A stretch of 64,000 nt of DNA from Chloroflexota bacterium (GTDB lineage: Bacteria > Chloroflexota > Dehalococcoidia > Lucifugimonadales > UBA826): the NCBI GenBank assembly GCA_002722155.1, contig PBKS01000025.1:1-64000 (forward strand). Reading direction: 5' to 3'. Positions within the stretch are counted from its first letter, which is position 1; every line of letters starts with the position of its first letter. Made by a program: the position numbers and the translations under genes. The notes beneath the pieces are model-generated. The model was given only the letters and a program-made list of their open reading frames with translations, searched no databases and had not been told where the DNA came from. Of the stretch, positions 37,743 through 47,673 are shown one piece after another.

Positions 37743-38720
37743 ATGAGATACTCCGATTTTTCAGTTAATAACATTGACCTTTCTGTAATTGGCTTTCCTT
37801 TGTGGACTCTAGCTACCAGTGGCTGGGGTGCACAAGATACTGATGTTTCCATATATTTACTCCAGCAAGCTTTTGAACAGGGTATAAATTTTTTTGATAC
37901 AGCTGATTCCTATGGAAAAGGTTACGGTGAAGAGCTATTGAGGGAAGCTCTTTCACCTGCGAGGCATGAAATCGTTATAGCTACTAAATTTGGATACGAT
38001 TTCTATTCTCCACAGTTAGATGTAGATTGGGATGGTAAGAATTTTGGTCCCGCATATGTTGTATATGCCTGTGAACAATCTTTGCGTCGTATTGGTACCG
38101 ACTATCTTGACATGTATTTTGTTCATTATCCCTCATATGCTGAGGTGGAGAATGATGATTTATATGAAGCCCTTGAAAAACTGGTAGACGCCGGTAAGAT
38201 TCTGAACTTTGGTATCGCGACAGATGATCGACCAGAAGCATCAGAAATAGCTACCTTGTTAGCCTTTGAAAGAGATTTGAATTTATTTCATACTCCTTTT
38301 AGTTTGTTGGAACAAGATTTAGTTGATAGTTTTTCTCAAATGGACAGAAACATTTCGGTGATAGCTAGAAGAGTCCATTCCTTTGGACTTTTGGAAGAAT
38401 CCTACGATCCTTTAATGTTCGAGCAATCAAAATTTAGTGATCAAAAAAATCATCCTACATTCGGAAATATTATAGAAATGCGCCCTAACTATGATTTTTT
38501 GTTTGAGGACTTGGAAGAGAGTATATCCGACGTAGCATTGAGGTTTGCAATAACTAACAGAAATGTGGTCTCAACACTGCCCAATATCACTGATATCGAT
38601 AATTTAAGTCAATATTGTTTATCTGCAGATAAGCCAGATTTAGATAATGATCTTATAAATTTGATAATTGAGGTTTACCGTGAGCAAAAAGAACATGGAA
38701 ACAAAAATGAAACTGAATAG
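37743..38720 (+). CDS. Aldo/keto reductase
   Basis: FFDTADSYGKGYGEELLREAL, IVIATKFGYD, DYLDMYFVHYP. Confidence 0.93.
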   Translation: MRYSDFSVNNIDLSVIGFPLWTLATSGWGAQDTDVSIYLLQQAFEQGINFFDTADSYGKGYGEELLREALSPARHEIVIATKFGYDFYSPQLDVDWDGKNFGPAYVVYACEQSLRRIGTDYLDMYFVHYPSYAEVENDDLYEALEKLVDAGKILNFGIATDDRPEASEIATLLAFERDLNLFHTPFSLLEQDLVDSFSQMDRNISVIARRVHSFGLLEESYDPLMFEQSKFSDQKNHPTFGNIIEMRPNYDFLFEDLEESISDVALRFAITNRNVVSTLPNITDIDNLSQYCLSADKPDLDNDLINLIIEVYREQKEHGNKNETE

Positions 38721-38742
38721 AGTCTCACAAAGTTTGTCAGGG

Positions 38743-39198
38743 TCAGTTCTTTTTCTTTTTTATTCTTTTCATCTCATCTTCGATTAGTTTGAAATCTCTG
38801 CTAGGAATGAGGTGTATGCGGTCCCAGAATGCAAGTGGCCAATCTTCTGGAGCCCATCTTTTCACGTACTCAAGGCTTGGACCTAACTGAAGTCCATCAA
38901 TATATTGTTCTTCCTCAAGTACGTAATCAGGCTTTAACTTTATTCTAAATTTAAATTCCTTAGGTTGATCGGAAGGTATCCATATGGAGGATTCATCTTC
39001 AAAGTAGTCAGAAGTTATTGTTGCCGATGCAGTCCAACATTTTCTGTTTCTGTCAAAAAATATGACCCGGTCTTTAGGATGCATCCTCTGAGCACGTCTT
39101 TTATATTTGGAACTCATTCCAAATAATTTGTACCCTTTTTTACGCGTAATAACAGAATTTTCGCTATTGTCTACAAACATCCAATAATTGGATCCCAT
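38743..39198 (-). CDS. EVE/PUA-like domain protein (UPF0310-like)
   Basis: YWMFVDNSENSVITRKKGYKLFGMSSKYKRRAQRMHPKDRVIFFDRNRKCWTASATI. Confidence 0.75.
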   Translation of the reverse strand: MGSNYWMFVDNSENSVITRKKGYKLFGMSSKYKRRAQRMHPKDRVIFFDRNRKCWTASATITSDYFEDESSIWIPSDQPKEFKFRIKLKPDYVLEEEQYIDGLQLGPSLEYVKRWAPEDWPLAFWDRIHLIPSRDFKLIEDEMKRIKKKKN

Positions 39199-39358
39199 TT
39201 CATTTCCCCGCGGCCTGTATAGTTAATTTATCGAGGCGGTTCCGGTGTCATACATTGTACATCTGTTTGAGATGTGCCGGTTATGGCTGTGAGAGTATAA
39301 AATGATTGCTGAATTACAGGGTATTTGAATTAGTGAAATGCAAATAAATTAGGATTCT

Positions 39359-40030
39359 ATGAATCGATTTTCAGCAATAATACTGGGTGCAGGGTCCGGA
39401 GATCGGATGGGCGGTATCGATAAAATACTAACCGAAATCGCCGGGTTACCCTCAATATTGCACTCTGTGAATGCTTTTCTTGAGGTAGGTAGATTCGAAA
39501 CTACGATAGTGCTAGCAAATACTGAGAATGTTGGACAATTAAAATATCTTACCTCCGGTCCTGAATATCAGTCAGTTGAAGTGGTTTTGGGCGGTATCAG
39601 AAGACAAGATTCCGTAAAAATCGGCTTGGGGCAAATCAAATCCTCTGATTTTGTGATGATTCATGATGGAGCAAGACCTTGCGTTTCATCTGCTTTAATT
39701 AGGCGCGCAATCACCGAATGTGAAAATACAGATGCCGCCATACCCGTGGTTCCGATTAATGATACTGTGAAGATGGTGGAGGCCTCCGTCGTTACGTCCA
39801 CAGTAGATAGATCTAGTCTTTATGCTTCTCAGACACCTCAAGTTTTTAGGTATAAAACTATCTCTGAATTGCATCGTAAACTCACCTTCGAAGTGACAGA
39901 TGATGCTTCGGTGGCGGAGATTTATGGCGTTGAGGTATCTACATTTGAAGGCGATCCCGAAAATATTAAAATGACTACTCCTTTGGATATCGAGATTGCA
40001 GAAATTATTCTGAAGAGACGAAACACTTAA
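39359..40030 (+). CDS. ispD: 2-C-methyl-D-erythritol 4-phosphate cytidylyltransferase
   Basis: AIILGAGSGDRMGG, GGIRRQDSVKIGL, VMIHDGARPCV, TDDASVAE; followed by ispF. Confidence 0.96.
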   Translation: MNRFSAIILGAGSGDRMGGIDKILTEIAGLPSILHSVNAFLEVGRFETTIVLANTENVGQLKYLTSGPEYQSVEVVLGGIRRQDSVKIGLGQIKSSDFVMIHDGARPCVSSALIRRAITECENTDAAIPVVPINDTVKMVEASVVTSTVDRSSLYASQTPQVFRYKTISELHRKLTFEVTDDASVAEIYGVEVSTFEGDPENIKMTTPLDIEIAEIILKRRNT

Positions 40031-40515
40031 TGACCTCATATAGAACTGGTATTGGAATAGACGTACACCGACTTAAAAAAGGTGCTCCGATGACATTGGG
40101 AGGAGTTCAGATTCCATATGAGTATGGTTTGTCGGGACATAGTGACGGAGACGTTTTATTACATGCAGTAATTGATGGATTTCTAGGAGCTGCGAATATA
40201 GGAGATATAGGGGTTCATTTTCCTTCTGATGATCTTGCTTATCAGGGAATAAGCAGTGAAATATTACTTAAAACGGCTTTTGATCTCATAGTTGCAAAAG
40301 GATGGAAGCCGGTGTTTGTGGATGCTACAATTGTCGCCGAAAAACCGCGCCTAGCAGAATTTGTACCACGAATGAAATTAAAAATAGCGCGCGCTGTAAA
40401 TTTAACTCGAGAAGACGTCAGCATTAAAGCTACCACTACCGATGGGCTTGGTTATATAGGGAGAGGAGAGGGTATTGCTTGTCATGCTGTGATAACGATT
40501 CAGAGATTAGGATGA
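40030..40515 (+). CDS. ispF: 2-C-methyl-D-erythritol 2,4-cyclodiphosphate synthase
   Basis: GIGIDVHRLKKGAPMTLGGVQIPYEYGLSGHSDGDVLLHAVIDGFLGAANIGDIG; KATTTDGLGYIGRGEGIAC. Confidence 0.98.
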   Translation: MTSYRTGIGIDVHRLKKGAPMTLGGVQIPYEYGLSGHSDGDVLLHAVIDGFLGAANIGDIGVHFPSDDLAYQGISSEILLKTAFDLIVAKGWKPVFVDATIVAEKPRLAEFVPRMKLKIARAVNLTREDVSIKATTTDGLGYIGRGEGIACHAVITIQRLG

Positions 40516-41870
40516 GACTATATAACACGCTGAGTAGGTCAGTAGAAGAATTAGTGGTTGAAGATAATACCGTAAACATGTACGTATGCGGTATAACGCC
40601 GTATGCTCCTTCTCATTTGGGTCACGCGATGTGTGCCGTAGTTTTCGATGTAATCCGTAGATATCTTGAATACAAGGGATACAAAGTTACTTTCATTCAA
40701 AACTTTACCGATATAGATGACAAGATGATCATAGCGGCGCATGATGAAGGTATTAAGGTTTCAGAATTAGCTGAAAGGAATATTCAAGCCTATCTTTCCG
40801 AGCTGGATCGCCTAAATGTATTGGAGGCTTCTGAATATCCAAGGGCCACAGAAGAAATTGACTCAATAATCCAGGTAATAACGGATCTAATAGGAAAAGG
40901 ATATGCCTATGAGATATCTGGAGACGTCTATTTTAGGGTTAAACAGGATGAAGATTACGGGAAATTAAGTAGAAGAAATATTGACGATTTATTGGCAGGG
41001 GCCAGATTGGAAATAGAGGAAACAAAGGAAAACCCCGCCGATTTTGCTCTTTGGAAAAGTCAAAAACCGAGAGAACCAGCTTGGGATAGTCCTTGGGGTC
41101 CAGGGCGGCCGGGTTGGCATATAGAATGTACAGCAATGTCCTTGACTTACCTCAATAACAAGATCGATATTCATGGTGGCGGACAGGATTTGGTATTTCC
41201 TCATCATGAAAATGAAATTGCACAATCAGAGTCTTACACAGGGATAGAACCTTTTGCTAGATATTGGATGCATAACGGTACCCTCGGATATGGGGAAGAA
41301 AAAATGAGTAAATCGTTGGGGAATGTTTTTTCGATAGGTGAGGCCTTGAAGGTGTTTTCTCCTGATGCTATTCGAATGTTTTTTCTTAGTTCTCATTATA
41401 GAACCCCACTGGTTTTCAGTAGTGAATCTGTAAAAGGTCAACAAAGGGCGATAGAAAGGCTTAAATCTGCTGTAACCTCTAATTCAGGTGAAGGAGAGGT
41501 TCTCAAAACGAGTTCGTATCGTGAAAAATTTGAAGCTGCGATGGATGAGGATTTTAATACGCCTATAGCGTTTTCAGTTATTTTCGATTTGGCTAGGGAT
41601 ATTAATAGAGAATCCTCAAATGGTCTCAATGTAGCTTCTGCGCAGGATCTCCTTTTAGAATTGGTAAAAGTGTTGGGCATAACTCTGGAAACTGATAATT
41701 CGAAGTCAGATGGGGATATCGCACCATATCTGGATTTGTTATTGGAAGTTCGTGAAGGACTTAGAAACAAAAAACAATTTGAGTTGTCTGATCAAATAAG
41801 AGATAGGCTTGTTGAGTTGGGAGTTTCAATAGAAGATACGTCTGCAGGGGCACGTTGGAAGCTGGAATAG
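40512..41870 (+). CDS. cysS: Cysteinyl-tRNA synthetase
   Basis: MYVCGITPYAPSHLGHA, ENEIAQSES, KMSKSLGN; ATGA overlap with ispF (track start 40479 is upstream). Confidence 0.97.
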   Translation: MRLYNTLSRSVEELVVEDNTVNMYVCGITPYAPSHLGHAMCAVVFDVIRRYLEYKGYKVTFIQNFTDIDDKMIIAAHDEGIKVSELAERNIQAYLSELDRLNVLEASEYPRATEEIDSIIQVITDLIGKGYAYEISGDVYFRVKQDEDYGKLSRRNIDDLLAGARLEIEETKENPADFALWKSQKPREPAWDSPWGPGRPGWHIECTAMSLTYLNNKIDIHGGGQDLVFPHHENEIAQSESYTGIEPFARYWMHNGTLGYGEEKMSKSLGNVFSIGEALKVFSPDAIRMFFLSSHYRTPLVFSSESVKGQQRAIERLKSAVTSNSGEGEVLKTSSYREKFEAAMDEDFNTPIAFSVIFDLARDINRESSNGLNVASAQDLLLELVKVLGITLETDNSKSDGDIAPYLDLLLEVREGLRNKKQFELSDQIRDRLVELGVSIEDTSAGARWKLE

Positions 41871-41887
41871 AATGTCGGATTGTGTTA

Positions 41888-42109
41888 CTAATCGAACCAG
41901 CTACTAGCACTTATGATCGATACGACTATAAATATCGCAACCAAGGCTATAGTGAATCTGAACAAAGCCAATTCAATCCCTCTTCTTGTTCTAAAAGAAG
42001 ACTCAGCTGCTCCAAACAAAGCCGTACCCTGACCTTTTACTTGCATCAGTATAACGGCGATCAAGAGCAACGATATGAATATCATTACTATATTTATTGT
42101 GGTATCCAT
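41888..42109 (-). CDS. secG: Preprotein translocase subunit SecG
   Basis: Two TM helices; LLIAVILMQVKGQGTALFGAAESSFRTRRGIE. Confidence 0.9.
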   Translation of the reverse strand: MDTTINIVMIFISLLLIAVILMQVKGQGTALFGAAESSFRTRRGIELALFRFTIALVAIFIVVSIISASSWFD

Positions 42110-42144
42110 CTGATAATTATACCTCTAACTAGATCCTTAGGGTA

Positions 42145-43092
42145 TCAACTTTGGTAATTTTTTATTATGAAATCGGCCAATTTATAGGAGTCGTGTCTGA
42201 CTTTATGTGATTGGTCTAGTAAATCTGTAGTTGCTAACACGTGTTTGATAGGGCTGATATCCAGTTTCACTGACTCTCCCAGGTATTGGTCTCCGATATC
42301 ACCTATGTTGTCGTTTGCTATTATCACATCGAGAACTCCTGAGCCTAGGTAGTTTTCGAGAACTTCGATATGTTTGCCAACCGTAAAATTTTGAGTCTCA
42401 CCAATTTCAGTGGCAACATTACAGATGTAATACTTTATGGCCTTTGATTGAGTAATAGCATCAACGATACTTGGAACCATTAGGTTTGGGAGTATGCTTG
42501 TATACAGACTTCCAGGTCCAATTACTATTAAATCTGCATCATTTATTGCATGGATGGCAGCTGGGGAAGCTTCGGCATTAGGAGGATTTATCATTAGTTC
42601 CTCTATTTCCGATAGGCTCTCTTTGACTTTGGATTCTCCGGTTATCAATTTGCCATCTTTCAAAAGCACAGATAGGCTTATGTTTTCATTAGTTGCAGGA
42701 AGCACCTTTCCCTTGACAGACAAAATCTTACTTGACTCCGCCAATGCATCTTCGAAACTATCGGTTACATCCGTCATTGCTGCTATAAAAAGATTACCAA
42801 AACTGTGCCCCTGTAACTCCGATCCTTCAGGAAACCTGTATTGAAATAATTCTTTAAGTATGGAGTTTTCGTCAGATAACGCTACTATGCAGTTTCTAAA
42901 ATCACCTGGCGGAATAATTCCCATTTCTCTACGCAGACGTCCAGAGCTACCCCCGTCATCCGCAACTCCAATTATTGCTGTTATCCGTTTGGTATGCTCT
43001 TTAAGACCTCTTAGCAGGACTGATAGCCCTGTTCCGCCGCCTATGGCGACAATATTTGGGCTATTTGGCTGTTTATTTTCGTTTGTTGTCAT
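42145..43092 (-). CDS. YvcK/CofD-family protein (gluconeogenesis factor)
   Basis: IVAIGGGTGLSVLLRGLKEHTKRITAIIGVADDGGSSGRLRREMGIIPPGDFRNC. Confidence 0.95.
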   Translation of the reverse strand: MTTNENKQPNSPNIVAIGGGTGLSVLLRGLKEHTKRITAIIGVADDGGSSGRLRREMGIIPPGDFRNCIVALSDENSILKELFQYRFPEGSELQGHSFGNLFIAAMTDVTDSFEDALAESSKILSVKGKVLPATNENISLSVLLKDGKLITGESKVKESLSEIEELMINPPNAEASPAAIHAINDADLIVIGPGSLYTSILPNLMVPSIVDAITQSKAIKYYICNVATEIGETQNFTVGKHIEVLENYLGSGVLDVIIANDNIGDIGDQYLGESVKLDISPIKHVLATTDLLDQSHKVRHDSYKLADFIIKNYQS

Positions 43093-43121
43093 TGGAGAAT
43101 TTTGGTTAATCTCTTTAGTTA

Positions 43122-44621
43122 CTATTCTCTTCTCTTGTTAAGCTCAGCAGCTACCATATTCGAGGCCACTTGAGGGTTAGCTTGACCTTTAGTTTTTTTC
43201 ATAACCTGTCCGACGAGAAATCTTACGGCGGAATCCTTGCCATTCAAATAATCATCTACGGCGGATGGGTTTTCCTGGAGAATTTCCGAGACTAGATTTT
43301 GAATGGATGCGGTATCGTTTATTTGGGACAATCCTTTGTCTTCAGATATTTTGGTTGGGTCTCCTCCGTTAACAAACATTTCGTCAAAAACTGTTTTAGC
43401 CATTGAGTTACTTATCTTTCTATCGTCTACCAGTAGGACTAACTTGGCTAGGTTTGCTGGTTCAATTTTTATGTCGTCCCAGGTGGATTTATGCTCGTTT
43501 TTCATTCGGTTCAAATCGACATTTATCCAGTTTGCCACTGTTTTAGCAGCATTTTTGGGTTTCATGGATTTGGAGAGAAAAGGTAAACAGCTTTCAAATA
43601 GTACTGTTGCCTCTTTGTCGCTAATCATAACCGACGCGTCATACTCCGATAGTCCCAGAACTTCAATATAGCGCTGTTTTTTAACTGAAGGTAGCTCGGG
43701 AATTTGGGATTGGATTTTTTTTACCCAATCACGGGAAATTAGAATTGGTGGTATGTCAGGTTCAGGAAAATACCTATAGTCGGCAGCGTATTCTTTAGTA
43801 CGCTGGCTTAGGGTCGTTCCTCGTTCGTCTGACCATCCGCGAGTTTCTTGCTCAATATTTTGACCTGATTCTAACAATTGTCGTTGTCGGGTCTCTTCAT
43901 GTTTTAGTGCTCGGAATACAGATCTAAAGCTGTTAACGTTTTTTATTTCCACCTTGGCTCCAAGTTCCTTTGAGCCAACAGGCCGTATGCTGATGTTAGC
44001 GTCACACCTAAAACTTCCCTCTTCCATATTTGCAGTGCTAGTCTCAACAAATCTAATTATCGAATGAAGATTAGTCAGATACTCGTTTGCTTCTTCAGGG
44101 CTGCTCATGTCAGGTTCGCTTACAATTTCCATTAGCGGTACCCCTGCCCTATTCATATCAAGCAGGCTGTATGAATCTCCATATGGTTCTTTACGATGGA
44201 TTAATTTGGCTACATCTTCTTCCAAATGAACTCTAGTTATGCCAACCTGTTTTTCATTGGCATCTTCCACTTTTATAGCGAGATTTCCATTCAAAGCTAT
44301 AGGGATATCGAACTGTGATATTTGATAACCTTTCATTAGATCTGGATAGGGGTAATTTTTTCGGTCGAATTTAGTTTCCGGCGATATGTAACAATTTAAG
44401 GCCAAACCGGTTTTTATGACTAAATCAACTGCTTTTTTGTTTACAACCGGCAAGACTCCTGGCATACCCATGCAGACAGGGCAGACCTGAGTGTTCGGTT
44501 CTGAGTCCTGATAGTCTGAACCACATGGACAGAACATTTTACTTGTTGTTAGCAATTGAGAATGGACTTCTAACCCAATAACGGTTTCATATTTGTCTGT
44601 CATGGTTTTCTGTGGATCCAC
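43122..44621 (-). CDS. gatB: Aspartyl/glutamyl-tRNA amidotransferase subunit B
   Basis: YETVIGLEVHSQLLTTSKMFCPC, MKGYQISQFDIP, DMNRAGVPLMEIVSEPD. Confidence 0.98.
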   Translation of the reverse strand: MDPQKTMTDKYETVIGLEVHSQLLTTSKMFCPCGSDYQDSEPNTQVCPVCMGMPGVLPVVNKKAVDLVIKTGLALNCYISPETKFDRKNYPYPDLMKGYQISQFDIPIALNGNLAIKVEDANEKQVGITRVHLEEDVAKLIHRKEPYGDSYSLLDMNRAGVPLMEIVSEPDMSSPEEANEYLTNLHSIIRFVETSTANMEEGSFRCDANISIRPVGSKELGAKVEIKNVNSFRSVFRALKHEETRQRQLLESGQNIEQETRGWSDERGTTLSQRTKEYAADYRYFPEPDIPPILISRDWVKKIQSQIPELPSVKKQRYIEVLGLSEYDASVMISDKEATVLFESCLPFLSKSMKPKNAAKTVANWINVDLNRMKNEHKSTWDDIKIEPANLAKLVLLVDDRKISNSMAKTVFDEMFVNGGDPTKISEDKGLSQINDTASIQNLVSEILQENPSAVDDYLNGKDSAVRFLVGQVMKKTKGQANPQVASNMVAAELNKRRE

Positions 44622-44670
44622 CTCTAGTCGAATTTAAGGTCATTTTATACCGGAAAGAATATCCATATAA

Positions 44671-44743
44671 GAGACAATAAGGATACTTAGTATCAGAAAA
44701 TCTAGCCAATTCCTATTGTAACTGCATATCCCCTCATAGCTTT
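44671..44743 (-). repeat. Degenerate copy of the cvpA 5' end and upstream region (cf. 15740-15812)
   Basis: Gap-free 73-nt alignment, about 12 mismatches by hand; copy reads ..(AGG)NWLDFLILSILIVS.. against MNWLDFLLLGILVVS in cvpA; ATG became AGG. Confidence 0.75.
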
Positions 44744-44770
44744 TAAAGACTTTTGTTTGAACAGGATATG

Positions 44771-45838
44771 CTATTTGTCCTCCACAGAAAACACATTGAA
44801 TTTTGTGTACTGAACCGGTGATAGGTTTACCTTTAAACCAGGGAACAAGGTCGTGTGGATTTTATGTTTGCACTGTATCAACTCTTTCTCAGCAGTTTCC
44901 ACCCAGAATATCGTTTCGTCTCCTCTAAAATCCTTCTTGATGACAGTGTTTTCACCTGATGGTGTTGGTTCCATGGAAAGATCAGTGTGCCTAATTGCTA
45001 CTTGTACTTTTTCATTGTCTGAATATTCTTTAGTTATTCGTAAAGGTAGTATCCCTATGCTGGTTTTAACGTGGTCACCTGAAATTATTCCGTCAACAAA
45101 GTTACAACTTCCACTCATCAATGCAGTTTCTTTGCTGTTAGGCCAAAAGTAAATTTGGTCTGGGCGGCCTATTTGCTTTATCGAACCACTCGTCATTACG
45201 GCAACTCTGTCTGCTATGGAAAAGGCTTCTTCTCTGTCATGGGTGACAAATATGGTTGCAGTGTTACTTTCTCTTAGGATCCCTTCTATTTCCATTCTGA
45301 CGGCGAGTCTTAAAGAGGCGTCCAAATTGGAAAACGGTTCATCCATCAGAAGTATGTTCGGGCTTGTTGCTAAAGTTCTTGCGATTGCGACCCGTTGCTG
45401 CTGCCCCCCAGATAGTTCATGGGGATATCTTTTTAATAATCCTCCCAAGCGGGTGAGTTTTTGAACTCTCTCTAAATTTTCAACTTGGATTTTATGATTA
45501 AGATGGGATATACCGAACAGGATGTTTTTTTCAACAGAAAGATGGGGGAACAATGCATAATCTTGAAAGATCATTCCTATATTTCGTTTAGAGGCTTCTA
45601 GATTGGTAGATCGTCCGAAAATTTTTTGATTTTTAAGGTAAATTGTGCCACGAGATGGGGTTTCCAGTCCCGCAATTATACGTAGCAAGGTGGTTTTGCC
45701 GCAGCCGCTCGGACCTAGGATTGAAAGAATTTCCCCTGGATATAAATCCATTTGCAAGTTGTTAAGGACCTGATGATTTCCAAAACTTATATCCAGATCG
45801 GCACATTGTAAAATCGAATTTAGCAAGAGTTCATTCAC
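44771..45838 (-). CDS. ABC transporter ATP-binding protein (Fe3+/FbpC-like)
   Basis: SILGPSGCGKTTLLRIIAGLE, LSGGQQQRVAIARTLA, FVTHDREEAFSIADRVAVM; TOBE-like C-terminus. Confidence 0.92.
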   Translation of the reverse strand: MNELLLNSILQCADLDISFGNHQVLNNLQMDLYPGEILSILGPSGCGKTTLLRIIAGLETPSRGTIYLKNQKIFGRSTNLEASKRNIGMIFQDYALFPHLSVEKNILFGISHLNHKIQVENLERVQKLTRLGGLLKRYPHELSGGQQQRVAIARTLATSPNILLMDEPFSNLDASLRLAVRMEIEGILRESNTATIFVTHDREEAFSIADRVAVMTSGSIKQIGRPDQIYFWPNSKETALMSGSCNFVDGIISGDHVKTSIGILPLRITKEYSDNEKVQVAIRHTDLSMEPTPSGENTVIKKDFRGDETIFWVETAEKELIQCKHKIHTTLFPGLKVNLSPVQYTKFNVFSVEDK

Positions 45839-47450
45839 TCCCGAAACTATTAAAAATATTGTTTTTCAGAACTATCATTGTAAGTGGTATGGATGAAAGG
45901 AAAATTAACAAAATGGACGGGATAGCCGCTCTGGCAAAAAAGGCTTCCGAGGTGAATGACCAAATCGCAGTTGTCAGAGTGTGGAAGTCTAGTGGAGCTA
46001 ATAAAAGCACGGCTGGTAATTCTTTCATGGTTATTAAGAAAACAGTTGCAGCCGCCATAATCATTCCAGATTTCATAAGTGGTAAGTTAGTCAATATTGC
46101 AGACTTGATTTTGCTTTTTCCTAAAGTCATAGATGATTCTTCATATCGTGGACTTATTTGAGTTATTGAGGACCTGATTGCTCCCAGTCCAGTAGGCATG
46201 TATAGAACGGCGCAAGCAATTACTAAAAGCAATAATGATTGGTATAGCGGGGGTCCAATTTTTGCTCCAAAGAATACTAGTGATAGTGAAACGGCAATAC
46301 TTGGCAATGCGTATCCTGTGAAGCACATTTTTTCTATGATATTTGTTAGAGCGCCGGGACGCCTGACGGATAGATACGCCACAGGCAAAGCTAAAACTAC
46401 AACAAGTACTGCTGTCAGTGTAGAAAGAGTGATTGAATTAAACGCTAATATGTGATTGGATTCAGCGGTTAATGTTGTCGCGTCTTCCCCAAAATATAGG
46501 CCCCTTACTAACCAATAAAGGAGCACCAATAATGGTATCACCACGGATATGAGAGATACTAAGGCACAGAAACCTGCAGCTGGCCATTTCCAGACACCGA
46601 TATCTATTATGGGTAGTCTTCTGGAGGCAGCACTAGAATTTTTGTAATATTTTTTGTTTCCCCTAAGGAATGTCTCAAAAGCCATGAACAGTGTTGCTAG
46701 TACAAATAATGCGAGTGAAAGTAGAGCAGCCGTGTTCCTATCAAATCCCGCTTCGTATTGATTGAATATTGACCATGTGAAGGTTTTATAGCGAAGTAAA
46801 GATACAGCGCCAAAATCACTTAAAGTGTAAAGAGCGACAAGAAGTGATCCTGAATATATAGCTGATTTTATGGATGGTATCGTTACTTTTATGAAAGTCT
46901 GAAATTTATTCAGCCCCATTAACATGGCCGTTTCTTCACCTGAAACGTCCACGCTTGAGATATTAGATCTAATTGTGAGAATAATGTATGGATAACTAAG
47001 GAAAGACAGAGTCAGGAGACTTCCATAAAATCCATACATGGTTGGGATTCCATCTACTCCTAGTAGTGGGTTCAGAATGTCATATAGCAGCCCCCCTTTT
47101 CCGACAAATGAAAGTACTATGTAAGCTCCTACGTAGCTCGGTATGACCAAAGGTAAAAAAGTTAGCACTGACCATAGTTTTCGGTACGGCATATTTGTAC
47201 GGGTGGTAAACCATGTAATTGGTACTGCGATTATGAGTGATAATAAAGTGACGCTTATCGCCAACAGAATTGATCTTGCAAAAACCATCAAAGTTCTTGT
47301 TCTGATTAGCCATTCCCATATGTCGGAATCCGCACCTGACACACGGATGATTAAGTAGACCAATGGGGTAATACATAAGGCGGCAGCCAGCAGGGATGGG
47401 ATCAATATCCACAATGAGGTCTTGCTAGGCAATGCCTTTGTTAAAGTCAA
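45831..47450 (-). CDS. ABC transporter permease (Fe3+ FbpB-like, fused double permease)
   Basis: About 12 TM; TIPSIKSAIYSGSLLVALYTLSDFGAVSLLRYKTFTWSIF; LPAVLLLAPLDFHTLTTAIW; overlaps ATPase gene. TTG start. Confidence 0.9.
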   Translation of the reverse strand: MTLTKALPSKTSLWILIPSLLAAALCITPLVYLIIRVSGADSDIWEWLIRTRTLMVFARSILLAISVTLLSLIIAVPITWFTTRTNMPYRKLWSVLTFLPLVIPSYVGAYIVLSFVGKGGLLYDILNPLLGVDGIPTMYGFYGSLLTLSFLSYPYIILTIRSNISSVDVSGEETAMLMGLNKFQTFIKVTIPSIKSAIYSGSLLVALYTLSDFGAVSLLRYKTFTWSIFNQYEAGFDRNTAALLSLALFVLATLFMAFETFLRGNKKYYKNSSAASRRLPIIDIGVWKWPAAGFCALVSLISVVIPLLVLLYWLVRGLYFGEDATTLTAESNHILAFNSITLSTLTAVLVVVLALPVAYLSVRRPGALTNIIEKMCFTGYALPSIAVSLSLVFFGAKIGPPLYQSLLLLVIACAVLYMPTGLGAIRSSITQISPRYEESSMTLGKSKIKSAILTNLPLMKSGMIMAAATVFLITMKELPAVLLLAPLDFHTLTTAIWSFTSEAFFARAAIPSILLIFLSSIPLTMIVLKNNIFNSFGSE

Positions 47451-47501
47451 AACTCTGAAAGTTTCCTATGATAGCTATGTTTTGAGATTAAATTAGAGAT
47501 T

Positions 47502-47541
47502 AATTAGGCTATTTCACGCAGTGGGTAAGTATAGCCTAATT
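47502..47541. promoter_or_regulatory. Inverted repeat in divergent intergenic region
   Basis: AATTAGGCTAT-N18-ATAGCCTAATT, perfect 11-bp arms. Confidence 0.45.
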
Positions 47542-47673
47542 TCATAAGAAAGTATTGGCTAACTTTTATGTTATTACAAAACATATTGATGAGACCGAGT
47601 TAATACATTGCTGTTTTTACCTGCAAAACGTAGAATTCTCTACCAAAACAGAAAGCCGAGAAGGGGGATCAAG

